Assembly: GCA_009602725.1 (NCBI GenBank)
Contig: WELB01000083.1
Coordinates: 270,633 to 282,549 of the forward strand
DNA: 11,917 nucleotides
Source of the DNA: Spirogloea muscicola
Taxonomy: Eukaryota; Streptophyta; Zygnematophyceae; Spirogloeales; Spirogloeaceae
Reading direction: 5' to 3'
The translations under genes and the position numbers were made by a program. The notes beneath the pieces are model-generated. The model saw only the letters and a program-made list of their open reading frames with translations. It was not told where the DNA came from and ran no database searches. How positions within the stretch are numbered: the stretch's first letter is position 1; every line of letters starts with the position of its first letter. Positions 1 through 7,728 of this stretch are shown here, piece after piece.

Positions 1-1
1 C

Positions 2-3000
2 GGCTCCGCCATGGAGGACGACGACGCCGAGGCGCCTGGGAACGGCGGCGGCAAGGCCGCGGCGGCGGCGCCGGCACAGCTGGCGGCCTTCCGGGCGCCG
101 CCGTCGCACGCCCTGCCAGAGACGGAGGCGCTGGCGTACCTCCTCACCATCATCTTCCTCCTCGACCACAAGCACCTGGACGAGGTCTCCCTTTCCCAAT
201 CGGCTGGTCTGAGGTTCAAGTCAGATGTAGTAGTATGATGCACACTCCCGCTTTTTCATCGGGTGGTCTGAGGTTCAAGTTGGATGTAGTATGAATTTGG
301 GTAGACTGTAGACTTTACTTTGCTTATGTTGTTACAAACAAGTTAACCCCTAGGTCTATGATCCGCAGTCTGCTGTACAACGCTGCTGAACACTGCATAT
401 GCCTTATGCTTAAGGAAACAAGACCCACATGAGGTGTATAGTGCACAGCCAAGGAGACACCGGTAGCTAGTTGATTGATCAAGCAAATCCCTGCTAAAGA
501 CCGAAAATTTCACCCAAAAGCTAATGTTACTTGGAGTAGGATAATCGGTGAGATGGTTGTGTACTGTAAAGAATCAAGGTTGTTCAGAGCAGGCGAGATC
601 ACCAGTTAGAGAGTTATCTATAAGTCCATCGTCGCAGACTAATAATGACCAGGAGATGTGGTGGCCGTGTCCGCAGGCGCGAGAGTGCACTGTGGCCGCC
701 GTGCAGAAGATGCAGGCCTGGAACCGCCGGTCCATGGACCTGCTCGCCGCCCGCATCTACTTCTACTACTCCCTCAGCTTCGAGCGCTCGGGCCGCCTGG
801 CAGAGATCCGCAGGTCGGGCCCAGACGCCAGCCTGCTGGCCCGTTTTGCTGGTTCAGACCTGCACTTCCAGCACCAACGGATATCAGTATCTGCTTCAGC
901 TTGCTGTGACTAGGCTTTGGTTAGGCTCCATGTCATGACTGACTAGGTGTGCCTCTGGGGAAACCCAAAACATATGGGCAATCATCTGGTGCAAGCACCT
1001 ACCCTTGCCCCTTCCTACTTTAGCCGAGACTTGCTTGACACATCACTCGAATGACCACTTGTTATGTGCAGCAAGCTGCTGGCGCTGCACCGCACAGCAA
1101 CGCTGCGCCATGACGAGCCGAGCCAGGTGTGCATCGTATCATAGTCTGGCTCCTAGGCCTTCTCGTCATGCCTGACTAAGCTCCGGAAATTTATGTAATA
1201 TAATCGGCTGAAGTATGAAAAAGAAGGCGTAGAATGTTTAAGAGACAGGAATCTTCTCTTTGGGTGTGTAGCCTTAAGAGGCTGTGCTTCGGCCTAGTAA
1301 ATTGCATCATGTAGCTGTCAAAGTGGCTTGGATTAAGTGCATGCCGTGCCGCTTGCTGCACAGGAGATGCTGCTGAACCTGCTGCTACGCAACTACCTGC
1401 ACTATAACCTGTATGACCAGGCTGAGAAGCTGCGCTCCAAGGTGCAGCGACCTGAGTCACACTCCAACCAGCAGGTGAGCAATCAGCTGTCTGCAGATGC
1501 AGGCCATAGCTCATGCACTCCCCTTTATTCTGACGTGCAGGAACGTCCGTGATGCTGCCCATTGACGGATTTTGACCAGGGCTCAAAGCTCAAGCTCAAT
1601 AAGTGCAATGATTTGATGATGTCATTGTCTACTATTGAACAACAATTATTCTAATCAGAAGAATTTGCAGGCTCAGTCAAAGTAGGTTGACTCTGGTGGC
1701 CGTGCAGAACTGCCGATATCTGCTGTACCTCGGCCAGATTCGCACAACGCAGCTCGAGTACACGGACGCCAAGGAAAGCCTGCTGCAGGCAGGACGCAAG
1801 GCGCCAGCCGCTGCCCGCGGCTTCCGCATCGTCTGTAACAAGTGGGCCGTCATCGTCCAGCTGCTCCTGGGCGAGATCCCAGAGCGCGTCACGTTCTTCG
1901 CGCCCGGCATGCGCACTGCCCTCCGCCCTTACTTCGAGCTGACAAATGTGAGATAAAAGACTGCACTGGATTCAAGACATACATCATATGTACCGCAGAT
2001 TTGTACCAACATTCAATTTGGATTCCTCCTTTGCTGGACACTCGCTGTTACCATTTGCTCCCTTTACCATCTTGAGGTCTTTCTCTCTGTCCAGCTCTTT
2101 GTTCAGTAATTGCTACATGGACATGAATGAGCCGCGCTAATCATGCTTGTGCAGCACTTCTTGACAAATTGTGATGCCATGCATGAGTCTTGATTTACTC
2201 GCCTGGGCATGTACTCAGGCGGTGCGCATTGGTGATCTGGAGGCCTTCCGCATGGTGGCTGAGCGCCACGACTTGACGTTCCGGGCAGACAAGTGCCGCA
2301 ACCTCATCGTGCGCCTGCGCCACAACGTCATCCGCACGGGCCTCCGCCGCATCAACGCCTCTTACTCACGCATCTCGCTGTCCGACGTCACTTCGAAGCT
2401 GCGGTTGACGGGGAGCTCGCCGGTGGCCGACACGGAGAGCATTGTGACCAAGGCCATCCGCGATGGCGGCATCGACGCCGTCGTAGAGCGCCACACGAAG
2501 GGCCAGGAGGGCCTCATGCGCTCCATGGCTATGGGCGACGTCTACACCACCGCCGAGCCGCTCGCCGCATTCCACTCCCGCATTGCCTTCTGCTTGGGCA
2601 TCCACAATGATGCCGTCAAGGTGATGCAAGTGATACAATGAGATATGCAAGCATTCCTTACAGTGACGAGAGTCTAAAGCCCAAGCCAGAAGTAACAAAG
2701 GCCGCTGTACACATCCTCACATAGTGTAATAATGCATGCTGAACTGTTTTTTGATCTCCTCCTCCAGAAGTTGCTTTGACTTATATCTGTGCTCATATCA
2801 TTATCTGTAGCTCCTACTCACATGAGTGCGCCACTAGTAATCGCCCTCATTAGATGCTCATTCGGCGGACTTTTACACAACGATTTGCTTACTCTTATTC
2901 CCTCACAGGCCATGCGCTTCCCTCCGGGAGCCCACAAGAAGGACGTCGAGACGGCAGAGAAGCGGCGGGAGCGGCAGCAGCAGGAGCAGGAGCTGGCCAA

Positions 3001-3034
3001 GCACATGGCAGAGGAGGACGAAGACGACTTCTGA
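2..3034 (+). CDS. RPN3: 26S proteasome regulatory lid subunit Rpn3 (PSMD3), seven exons, N-terminus probably incomplete
   Basis: Rpn3 is a structural PCI-domain subunit of the 19S lid, which carries the deubiquitinating step of ubiquitin-dependent proteolysis in nucleus and cytosol. I read exons 2-184, 677-813, 1072-1126, 1364-1474, 1708-1947, 2219-2620 and 2909-3034 (TGA stop at 3032). All introns are GT..AG, and the frame is continuous across all six junctions. From the ATG at 11 the product is 414 residues. Recognisable blocks are [20 protein letters not shown] (exon 4), [13 protein letters not shown] and LLLGEIPER (exon 5), and [15 protein letters not shown] and YSRISLSDV (exon 6, PCI core). 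The tail is acidic and charged, ending EEDEDDF, as in plant Rpn3. Plant Rpn3 is about 490 residues, so some 70-80 N-terminal residues are missing. The frame stays open to base 2 and the ATG at 11 aligns with an internal Met of plant Rpn3. The true start is probably left of the window. Confidence 0.93.
190..294 (+). repeat. 60 bp tandem duplication inside RPN3 intron 1
   Basis: Two units with a period of about 60 bp lie just after the intron 1 donor. Both begin with CTTT followed by (A)ATCGG, then share TGGTCTGAGGTTCAAGT and end in ATGTAGT...ATGA (roughly 191-238 and 251-294). A few substitutions and a 3 bp TAG length difference separate them, so the duplication is fairly recent. It leaves the splice donor at 185 intact. 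Confidence 0.8.
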
Positions 3035-4137
3035 TGGCCTGGGGTTTCCAAGCGTGATGCACAATTTATCGGCGAGCAAATGGTTGAGTAGCATATACAA
3101 TGGTTATTGATTTTCTGACAGCTGGCACTGCACATGTTCGCCCTTTTCGTGTGGCTCTTGGAGAAAGAGTCTCCTTCTAGGTGTTCTGTTGGGATGTACT
3201 TCTGACGATTGAGATTGCAAAAGGTTCAGTGCTTCCTCTCATGAGCTGCCCTTTTGCAGAGGTCCTAAAGTCACGTTCTGCAGGGGTGCAGGGTAAGACG
3301 TAGCGAGTGACTAGTCCTTTAGACCTACTGTATATGTGTGTAAGGATTGCAAGTGTCAGTGAATGCTGCCATGTCAAGCTACTATCTTCGAAACTCCCAC
3401 ACATCGTGACAATGTCAAAACTTCACACACCATGCCTTGTAACTTTCTTGGATGTAGGTTTTGTTCAGCTGAACAGTGTGGATATCTATGGGCATCTGTG
3501 GCAGCTTGCCCCAGTTGGTGGTAGAAGTGTTATCAGCCATTCATGATGAGTGACCCATTGATGTAATCTGGCAAGAGCAAGTTACAATGGCTCCTCGTGC
3601 CACAACTCCGGGTCACAACATTCTCAGCTCAAGGAAGCACAACCAAAGCCCCGGTCGTCAGCCTGGTTGGTGGACTCGTCTCCAGACAAGCTGTCCAGCC
3701 TTGGCCTGCTGCACCAACAGTCCTAATGACCGTCAGCCTTGTGAGGTTTCTTGTCTCCAGGCATCAGTCAACCCTTTTCTGTGGCCTTGGCAATCCAGCA
3801 ATGTAAGTTGTAATTTCACTTCTTCTCCTTACAGTGCCACTCACTGGGATCGGGCACTTACAGAAAGAAAGCGACATGACCATCCCGAATGAAAGACGCA
3901 CAAGCCTTTATACAAGTGGCCAGGTGTAGAGAAAGTCAGAAGGATGTTGGCATCTCGGCATAAGTGCCTTATGAAAGCGCCGAGAATCTCTAGCTAGTAA
4001 TTGAAACATGAATCTTCATTGACATACAAGCTAGCACGGCAGGTGATTGACCGATATATGATGTTGTTAAATTTCCACGTAGTATATTCATTGTTTGGCG
4101 TGCGTTACATGAGTTGCACAAGTTAAAAATAAACCAG
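3035..4137. other. RPN3 3' UTR and intergenic DNA, no gene recognised
   Basis: No open frame here resembles a known protein, and base composition is less GC-rich than the exons. The 3' UTR of RPN3 must begin at 3035. TGTAA, the polyadenylation signal commonly used in chlorophyte algae, occurs at 3339-3343 and 3438-3442, and again at 3562, 3802 and 3809, so the first two are candidate mRNA ends. A weak 75 bp-period duplication is visible at 3656-3691 and 3731-3765: both units contain CGTCAGCCT and (T/C)GTCTCCAG. A 101-codon frame at 3587-3892 has no recognisable motif and is not called as a gene. Confidence 0.5.
3339..3343 (+). promoter_or_regulatory. candidate TGTAA polyadenylation signal for RPN3
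   Basis: This is the first TGTAA downstream of the RPN3 stop, about 305 bases into the 3' flank. TGTAA is the usual poly(A) signal of chlorophyte algae. The motif is short and recurs nearby, so the assignment depends on the host really being a chlorophyte. Confidence 0.25.
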
Positions 4138-4229
4138 CCAGAGAAATTGGAAGTGGCTCTCGCTAAGGGGGCGAGGGCTTGTGAAAGGCCAGCCAATAGA
4201 GAAATTGACAAAGAGGTTGAAAGGGCCGA
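4138..4229 (-). repeat. module H copy
   Basis: Degenerate H unit. On the plus strand it reads AAGTGGCTCTCGCTAAGG, GGGCGAGGGCTTGTG and GGCCAGCC, then ATTGACAAAGAGG and AAGGGCC. The GGGCT...AGCC hairpin arms are still present. It lies on the 3' side of the C fragment at 4377, in the same orientation. Confidence 0.65.
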
Positions 4230-4325
4230 AGGCGTTATATCATACACAGCTATGCAAGTAGCTACAGCGTTTGGGATCAATAAGAAGACAGGCGCGCGGT
4301 GAGCATGAAACAAAAGGGAGGCCAT
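4230..4325 (-). repeat. conserved 3'-flank blocks of the LINE-like element
   Basis: Read on the minus strand, this segment links the C fragment stop at 4377 to the H copy at 4229. It contains two blocks also found elsewhere. The first is CCTCCCTTTTGTTTCATGC...CGCGCGCC (relatives at 9195 and 9771, plus strand). The second is CGCTGTAG followed by TTGCATAGCTGTGT and CGCC(T)TTCGGCCCTTT (relatives at 5176, 6490 and 9053). Their fixed order after the coding tail supports a 3' UTR origin. Confidence 0.55.
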
Positions 4326-4376
4326 TTCGGGCCTTACAAAGTCCTGGTAACGTGGTAATGAGCTGGCTAAGGGGGC

Positions 4377-4425
4377 CTAGAACCCACGAGTGAGCACATG
4401 CAAACCCGACAAGCTAAGCTGAGGA
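4377..4425 (-). pseudogene. retroelement coding tail fragment (module C, copy 1)
   Basis: On the minus strand this short piece translates as LSLSGLHVLTRGF followed by TAG. It matches the family ending SLSDLRLLTRGY-stop in frame and at the stop position. It is severely truncated on the 5' side. The identification rests only on this terminal motif, but the same motif recurs in about ten places in the window with the same frame. Confidence 0.5.
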
Positions 4426-4462
4426 GCCACCACGCAAGCCATTTGCCTGGCCCAGTGCAATG

Positions 4463-4785
4463 ATTCCTAGTCAGCAGCCGCAAATTGAAGTGACTTGCAG
4501 CTGGAAAGGATCCACCCTGCCTGAGGCGGCAGCCAGGGCACTACCAGCGCGCGAGGCGTGTGCCAGGGAACGCTGCAGGGGAGATGGCAAGCCGCTTGAT
4601 ATACACCAGGCCTGAGAGCTCGTGGCGTTGGGGTCTTCCTGCTCCCATTCGTGCCATTGAAATACCACGTGTCGTGCAGGCCGGCGCAACAGGTCAAGCA
4701 ACTGAGCCTCAAACCCCCATGGACGTCGATGGCGAGGAGGACGATGTACATGTTCGCCGGATGATCAGCATACCAAACAGCAATT
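4463..4785 (-). pseudogene. LINE-like reverse transcriptase C-terminal remnant (module C, copy 2)
   Basis: This is one of the two longest coding remnants. Reading the minus strand from about 4785: YADHP (4772-4758), a short variable stretch, then LLAIDVHGG (to 4713). The frame shifts by one base to FEAQLLDLLRRPARHVVF. Later come KRLAIS, another shift, LQRSLAHASRAGSALAAASG, and after a further shift PAASHFNLRLLTRN (4501-4463). The order and spacing match copy 10 at 10330-10702. YADHP plus AIDVHG differs from copy 10 by seven synonymous and no replacement codons. Tails of this kind, with (R/K)YA, F..lAIDvhG and RL.vsLQR, follow the RT domain in LINE-like proteins of algae and protists. At least three frameshifts make it a pseudogene. 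No homology search was run, so the family label is provisional. Confidence 0.6.
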
Positions 4786-4839
4786 CTTGCTATAAGCGAT
4801 GGTTAAGAAAGACGAAGTAGCGCTGTCCAAGAGCACAGC

Positions 4840-4990
4840 TCTTTACAAGAAGGCAATGACTAAGAGAGGTCAGCCCGAAAGATCTGAAGAAGGTCCAAGA
4901 AGGGCCAATGGGGGCGAGGGCTTCGAAGGCCCTGCCTTTCCAGGAATGACGGGGTCCACAGAGACGGAAAGCGGTAAGCAAGGCCAGCCC
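4840..4990 (-). repeat. degenerate module H copies
   Basis: Fragments of the H consensus are scattered here on the plus strand: GAGGTCAGCCCGAAAG, GAAGGTCCAAGAAGGGCC, GGGGGCGAGGGCTTCGAAGG, then AAGCAAGGCCAGCCC. At least two units appear merged or rearranged. The region between them shows no coding frame related to module C. Confidence 0.4.
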
Positions 4991-5098
4991 ATTGAGAATT
5001 GAGCGCTAGACCACACAGCTGCACAAGTGGCTACTACGGGGCCCACAGCAGAGTGACAAGATTCAGAAGAGTCAGAAACAAAGAAACAGAAAGAGTAA

Positions 5099-5160
5099 GC
5101 TCATCCAAAGGGGGCGAGGGCTGTGGAAAGCCAGCCCGGAAAGAAATGACAAGGTCCGAA
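5099..5160 (-). repeat. module H copy with intact hairpin
   Basis: The plus strand reads CATCCAAAGGGGGCGAGG, GCTGTGGAAAGCCAGCCC, GGAAAGAAATGAC and AAGGTCCGAA, close to consensus. GGGCTG and CAGCCC can pair around an 8 nt loop. Confidence 0.7.
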
Positions 5161-5175
5161 ACAGCTCTTCCAGTG

Positions 5176-5290
5176 CTGTAGTCTCTTGCATAGCTATTGT
5201 TTTGGGCGCCTTCCGGCCCTTTGGACCTTGTTCATTGTTTCTGGGCTGGCTTTCACAGCCCCCGCTTCTTCTGGAAGAGCTCACTTCTTT
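5176..5290 (+). repeat. 3'-flank block plus module H copy
   Basis: This begins with CTGTAGTCTCTTGCATAGC, then GGGCGCCTTCCGGCCCTTTGG, and runs into an H unit (ACCTTGTTCATTG, GGGCTGGCTTTCACAGCCC, GGAAGAGCTCACTTC). The same two-part order recurs at 9053-9165. Here it is inverted relative to neighbouring H copies at 5099 and 5328, and no coding tail precedes it, consistent with a short 5'-truncated insertion. Confidence 0.65.
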
Positions 5291-5327
5291 CTGTGAAAGG
5301 CATGTAGCTGTGAAATGAAAAGAGAAA

Positions 5328-5401
5328 TGAAAGTGGCTCTCTCAAAGGGGGCAAGGGCTGTAAACAGCAAGCGAAAAGAGTTGACAAGAATCTCGAGGGG
5401 C
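5328..5401 (-). repeat. module H copy, hairpin eroded
   Basis: The plus strand reads AAGTGGCTCTCTCAAAGG, GGGCAAGGGCTGTAAAC, AGCAAGCGAAAAGAG, TTGACAAGAATCTCGAGGGG. The unit is full length, but CAGCCC has become AAGCG, so the stem is lost. Confidence 0.65.
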
Positions 5402-5436
5402 CAAGAAGATTTCCCCAAAGCTTTCCTGGTAGAGTA

Positions 5437-5755
5437 ATCACTTGATTTAGATCTAGGAGCCGCAAATCAGGAAGACTAGCCGCCGGAAAGCAATTCCCCT
5501 GACGAAGGCCAGAGGCTGCAGCTAAAGCACGGCCAGCACGCAGATGCAATTAGCGCTTTGTAGGCCCCTCCATCGTTTGGCCCCTTCGAACCTTTGTCAA
5601 TTTTTCGGGCTGGCTTTTCACAGCCCTTGCCCCCATTCGGATGCAAGGCGTGGGCCATGGACCGCTGGACGAGCGACGAAGGACAGGCGCATGCAGAACA
5701 TCTGCGCTAGCGAGCCAGCGGAGTTGGAGTCGACCTGCTCGCCGCGTGCGAGAAA
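5437..5755 (-). pseudogene. LINE-like coding tail remnant (module C, copy 3), split by an H insertion
   Basis: The fragment lies in two pieces on the minus strand. The first (about 5755-5641) reads NSAGSLAQMF, then M-R-L, then after one frameshift QRSMAHALH. The second (5549-5437) reads LHLRAGRALAAASGLRQG, then FPAASLPDLRLL. Between the pieces lies a plus-oriented H copy (5550-5640). The break falls exactly on a repeated ATGCAA (minus-strand TTGCAT, codons for L-H), and the frame resumes across it. The LTRGY ending is replaced by DLNQ. The 5' end abuts another eroded H-like stretch. The coding order matches copies 4 and 10. Confidence 0.6.
5550..5640 (+). mobile_element. solo module H insertion with target-site duplication
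   Basis: A 91 bp H copy, TTAGCGCTTTGTAGG through GGCCCCTTCGAACC and GGGCTGGCTTTTCACAGCCC to CCCCCATTCGG, interrupts C copy 3 in the opposite orientation. ATGCAA flanks it on both sides (5544-5549 and 5641-5646). Removing the insert and one ATGCAA restores the alignment of the host fragment to its sister copies. There is no terminal inverted repeat and no poly(A) end, so this looks like a non-poly(A) retroposon rather than a DNA-transposon MITE. Confidence 0.65.
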
Positions 5756-5880
5756 GTGAGGCCAGCCCAGCTGAAGAGAAAGAAGAAGAGACGCTTCCAG
5801 GAGCGGGCAGTGGCGGTGAGAAGAGATTGCGCGCCCATAGAGAAGAGGGTTGGCAGCGGCCAGCTTAGAGAGAGACACTC
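5756..5880. other. unassigned repeat-derived sequence
   Basis: A purine-rich stretch containing weak H-like pieces (GGCCAGCCCAGCTGAAGAG, GGCAGTGGCGGTGAGAAGAG, GGCAGCGGCCAGCTTAG). No coding frame or hairpin is convincingly preserved. Confidence 0.35.
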
Positions 5881-5997
5881 TTCAAGTAGAGAGAAGGGCT
5901 CGCCCATTGAGGATAGGGGCTGGAAAAAGCCAGCCCAGAAAAGAATGAACAAAGGACGAGAAGGGGCCAGGGGAAGTACGAAGAACAACAAGCACAG
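5881..5997 (-). repeat. module H copy plus linker on the 3' side of copy 4
   Basis: The H unit on the plus strand reads GGGCTCGCCCATTGAGGAT, AGGGGCTGGAAAAAGCCAG, then CCCAGAAAAGAATGAAC and AGAAGGGGCC. It belongs to a subtype with a CTCGCCCAT block, shared with 10830 and 11388. The linker 5959-5997 has a 39 bp counterpart in inverted orientation at 10990-11028 with one mismatch. Confidence 0.65.
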
Positions 5998-6024
5998 AAA
6001 AGAAACGAAGCAGCTACGAAGCAC

Positions 6025-6213
6025 TCAGTAACCCCTGCTTAGCAGCCTCAGGTCAGAGAGACTGGGTTCCTGGAAGCGGGTCCCCTGGCCAGAGCCAGAG
6101 GCAGCAGCGAGGGCTCTGCCTACACGCAGGTGCAGCGCGCGGGCCATAGACCTCTGCAGCGAGACGGCCAAGCGCATGCGGTACACCTGCGTTAGCGACC
6201 CTGCTGAAGTAGA
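6025..6213 (-). pseudogene. LINE-like coding tail (module C, copy 4), open through to its stop
   Basis: This copy has no frame break. On the minus strand it reads SAGSLTQVYRMRLAVSLQRS, MARALHLRVGRALAAASG, a variable stretch, then SLSDLRLLSRGY and TGA (6027-6025). Comparing 19 codons (AGSL through QRS) with copy 10 gives ten synonymous differences, three replacements and six identities, so the ancestors were protein-coding until recently. The 5' end is truncated and joins an H unit at about 6208-6216. The first Met in frame would give only about 50 residues, so it is not a functional gene. RLAVSLQR.(M/L)A is a motif of the tail region of LINE-like proteins. Confidence 0.62.
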
Positions 6214-6269
6214 GGGCGATGGCTGTGATTGCCAGCCCGGAAATGAGAATGAACAAATTTCCTAAGGGG
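6208..6269 (-). repeat. module H copy abutting copy 4
   Basis: The plus strand reads AGTAGAGGGCGATGGCTGTG, ATTGCCAGCCCGGAAATG, GAATGAAC and CTAAGGGGCC. It is directly upstream (in minus-strand sense) of the truncated 5' end of C copy 4. The H unit therefore marks either the insertion target of copy 4 or the 3' end of a preceding element. Confidence 0.65.
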
Positions 6270-6330
6270 CCTGAGAAGCGCCAAAGCACAGCCACTCAAA
6301 GCACAAAACCAACAACAGCTCGTCCAACAG

Positions 6331-6458
6331 TAGGCAGGGGCTTTTAGAAGCCAGCCCAGAAGGAATGGACAGGACCAAAGGGCCTAAAAGAGAACAGCTC
6401 TTCCAAATTGACTGGTGGCTGTGAGAGGCCAGCCCAAAGGAATGGACAAGGTCTAAAG
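6331..6458 (-). repeat. two tandem module H copies
   Basis: Units at 6331-6392 (AGGCAGGGGCTTTTAGAAGC, CAGCCCAGAAGGAATGGAC, CCAAAGGGCC) and 6394-6458 (CAGCTCTTCC, GGTGGCTGTGAGAGGCCAG, CCCAAAGGAATGGACAAGG) follow head to tail with almost no spacer. GGCTTTTAGAAGCC in the first gives an alternative five-pair stem. Confidence 0.68.
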
Positions 6459-6489
6459 CCGGATGTCGAGAAAGCCAGGTAATAAGTGC

Positions 6490-6535
6490 TACGATGGCCT
6501 AAACAACACAGCAATGCCAGAGACTACAGCGTATG
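6490..6535 (-). repeat. conserved 3'-flank block
   Basis: The minus strand reads CGCTGTAGTCTCTGGCATTG, CTGTGTTGTTTAGGCCATCG, matching the CTGTAGTCTCTTGCATAGC block at 5176 and 9053. It lies between C copy 5 and the H pair at 6331-6458, the same order seen at the other copies. Confidence 0.6.
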
Positions 6536-6561
6536 GTGTTTGGGGTGAAGGAACCTAAACC

Positions 6562-6635
6562 CTAACCGCGAGTTAGCAGAGAGAAAGAGAGAGACTTAGC
6601 AGCAGCAAGTCGGAGTAACTTGCAGCTGGACGACA
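6562..6635 (-). pseudogene. retroelement coding tail fragment (module C, copy 5)
   Basis: The minus strand reads PAASYSDLLLL, is interrupted by a 23 bp pyrimidine-rich insertion, then continues LTRG and TAG (6564-6562). TTAGCAG flanks the insertion on the plus strand (6573-6579 and 6596-6602). Without it the ending LLLLTRG-stop aligns with the other copies. It is 5'-truncated and runs into an eroded H unit (GGCCAGCCCAGTTGG) at about 6636. Confidence 0.55.
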
Positions 6636-6649
6636 GGCCAGCCCAGTTG

Positions 6650-6910
6650 GAGATGGGGGCGGCCCATCCTCAACCCAAATCTTGGGAGAGCCACTTCCCG
6701 CAAATCTTGGGAATCCGGCCGCCAAGGCGGCCCAACCGGGGCGCGCCGCCGCCCGGGGGCCATGGCGCCGCCGACCAGCCACGCGCACGCCTCACCGTGC
6801 GGCCGCGGCGGCCGCCGCCGGCGCCGCCGGCCTCGAAGGCGGCAGCCAGCTAGGGACCCCATGGCGAGCCGCGCGCCGTATAGTGCGCGCGCCCTCGTGG
6901 CATAGGCTCG
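6650..6910. other. GC-rich block with palindromes, no gene seen
   Basis: Very GC-rich DNA with CAAATCTTGGGA repeated at 6676 and 6701, a near-perfect palindrome GGCCGCCAAGGCGGCC at 6717-6732, and many CGCCGCC and GGCCGCC tracts up to 6850. A 185-codon minus-strand frame crosses it, but its translation is Arg/Pro/Gly/Ala-rich filler continuous with H-repeat sequence, so it is not called. Confidence 0.45.
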
Positions 6911-6974
6911 CAGGTCAGGCGAAAAGCGGAGACGATGGAAAGAATGAGGTAATTGCGAAGAGAGACACTTCAGT

Positions 6975-7165
6975 AGAATAGAAGACGCTTTCAGTAGAGG
7001 GCGGTGGCTGTGAGAAAATGTGGCTCTCCCAAATGACAGCAGTGGCTTCGAGAGGCCAGCCCAGGAAAAAGAATGAACAAAGTAGAGCGCGATGGCTGTA
7101 ATAGAAGAGGAACGGGCTCTCCCAAAGTGGGCGAGGGCTGATTGGCCAGCCAAGAGATAGAATGG
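6975..7165 (-). repeat. three degenerate module H copies in tandem
   Basis: Units begin near 6985 (AGTAGAGGGCGGTGGCTGTG), 7018 (TGTGGCTCTCCCAAATG, GGCCAGCCCAGGAAAAAG, AATGAACAAAG) and 7081 (AGAGCGCGATGGCTGTAA, GGGCTCTCCCAAAGTGG, GCGAGGGCTGATTGGCCAGC). Their 3' boundaries overlap, as if newer units inserted into older ones. Confidence 0.55.
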
Positions 7166-7194
7166 TCACAAAGTACGATTGTGCCAGAAAAGCG

Positions 7195-7400
7195 CTAGAC
7201 GATGGGTCTAGGGGTGGCGATGGCTGTGAGGAGCAGCTGCTCGTCCTTCCAGAAAGAAGGCGCGCGGTGCCAAGGGTGGCCATTCAAGCCTTTACATTGA
7301 TCATTGTTCAGGCAAATGCTCGTGCGATCAGTGGGGCTATGTGGAACGAAAAAGGAAAGGGGGCGAGGGTTGTGGAGGGCCCGCCCCATACAGAATCCAG
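7195..7400 (-). repeat. two eroded module H copies
   Basis: 7201-7260 carries GGTGGCGATGGCTGTGAGG and GTCCTTCCAGAAAGAAGG. 7345-7400 carries AAAGGGGGCGAGGGTTGTGG and GGGCCCGCCCCATACAGAA. The stem arms are partly preserved. The 7290-7340 spacer shows nothing recognisable. Confidence 0.45.
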
Positions 7401-7445
7401 AAGAGTCGGAAGCTTATAATGTGAGGCTCGGAGCAGCTGTGTGAG

Positions 7446-7577
7446 AAAGAGACTCTTCCAGTAGAGGGCCATGGCTGTAAATTGGCCAGCCCAGTGTGAA
7501 GAAGTGGCTCTCCCAATGGGGGCAAGGGCTGTGAGAAGCCAGCCCGAAAAGAATTGACAAGGTTCGAAGGGGCCAAA
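7446..7577 (-). repeat. two tandem module H copies, the second near consensus
   Basis: 7446-7500 reads GAGACTCTTCCAGTAGAGG, GCCATGGCTGTAAATTGG and CCAGCCCAG. 7501-7577 reads AGTGGCTCTCCCAATGGGG, GCAAGGGCTGTGAGAAGCC, AGCCCGAAAAGAATTGAC, AAGGTTCGAAGGGGCC. The second is among the best-preserved units and has the AAGGTTCGAAGGGGCC end variant shared with 5579 (inverted) and 11437. Confidence 0.7.
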
Positions 7578-7642
7578 CTACGAGCTAAGCAGCGACTGCG
7601 GGGCCTGAAGAGGCTATGGCAGAACGGGGGAGGATGGACCAC

Positions 7643-7728
7643 TTAGTAGTTACGAGTGAGGAGCCTCACATCCGACAGACTAGCTGCCGGTAAATTATCC
7701 CCCTAACGAAAGCCGGAGGCCGCAGTGT
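7643..7728 (-). pseudogene. retroelement coding tail fragment (module C, copy 6) with nonsense codon
   Basis: The minus strand reads AASGFR, an in-frame TAG where sister copies have CAG (Gln), then GDNLPAASLSDVRLLTRNY and TAA (7645-7643). The frame is otherwise intact. It is 5'-truncated at about 7728. The H pair at 7446-7577 lies downstream in the same orientation, giving the usual C-then-H order. Confidence 0.58.

Noticed and set aside
3587-3892. 101-codon open frame downstream of RPN3
   Set aside because: No recognisable family, no supporting splice structure, and it overlaps a degenerate 75 bp duplication.
6554-6567. Telomere-like CCTAAACCCTAACC
   Set aside because: Only two units of a plant-type repeat, and the TAACC part belongs to the module C ending (GGTTA on the minus strand). 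Chance is sufficient.
6596-7153. 185-codon open frame on the minus strand
   Set aside because: It joins three H units to a GC-rich block and then to the end of C copy 5. Only the last 12 or so codons (PAASYSDLLLL in another frame) relate to anything coding.
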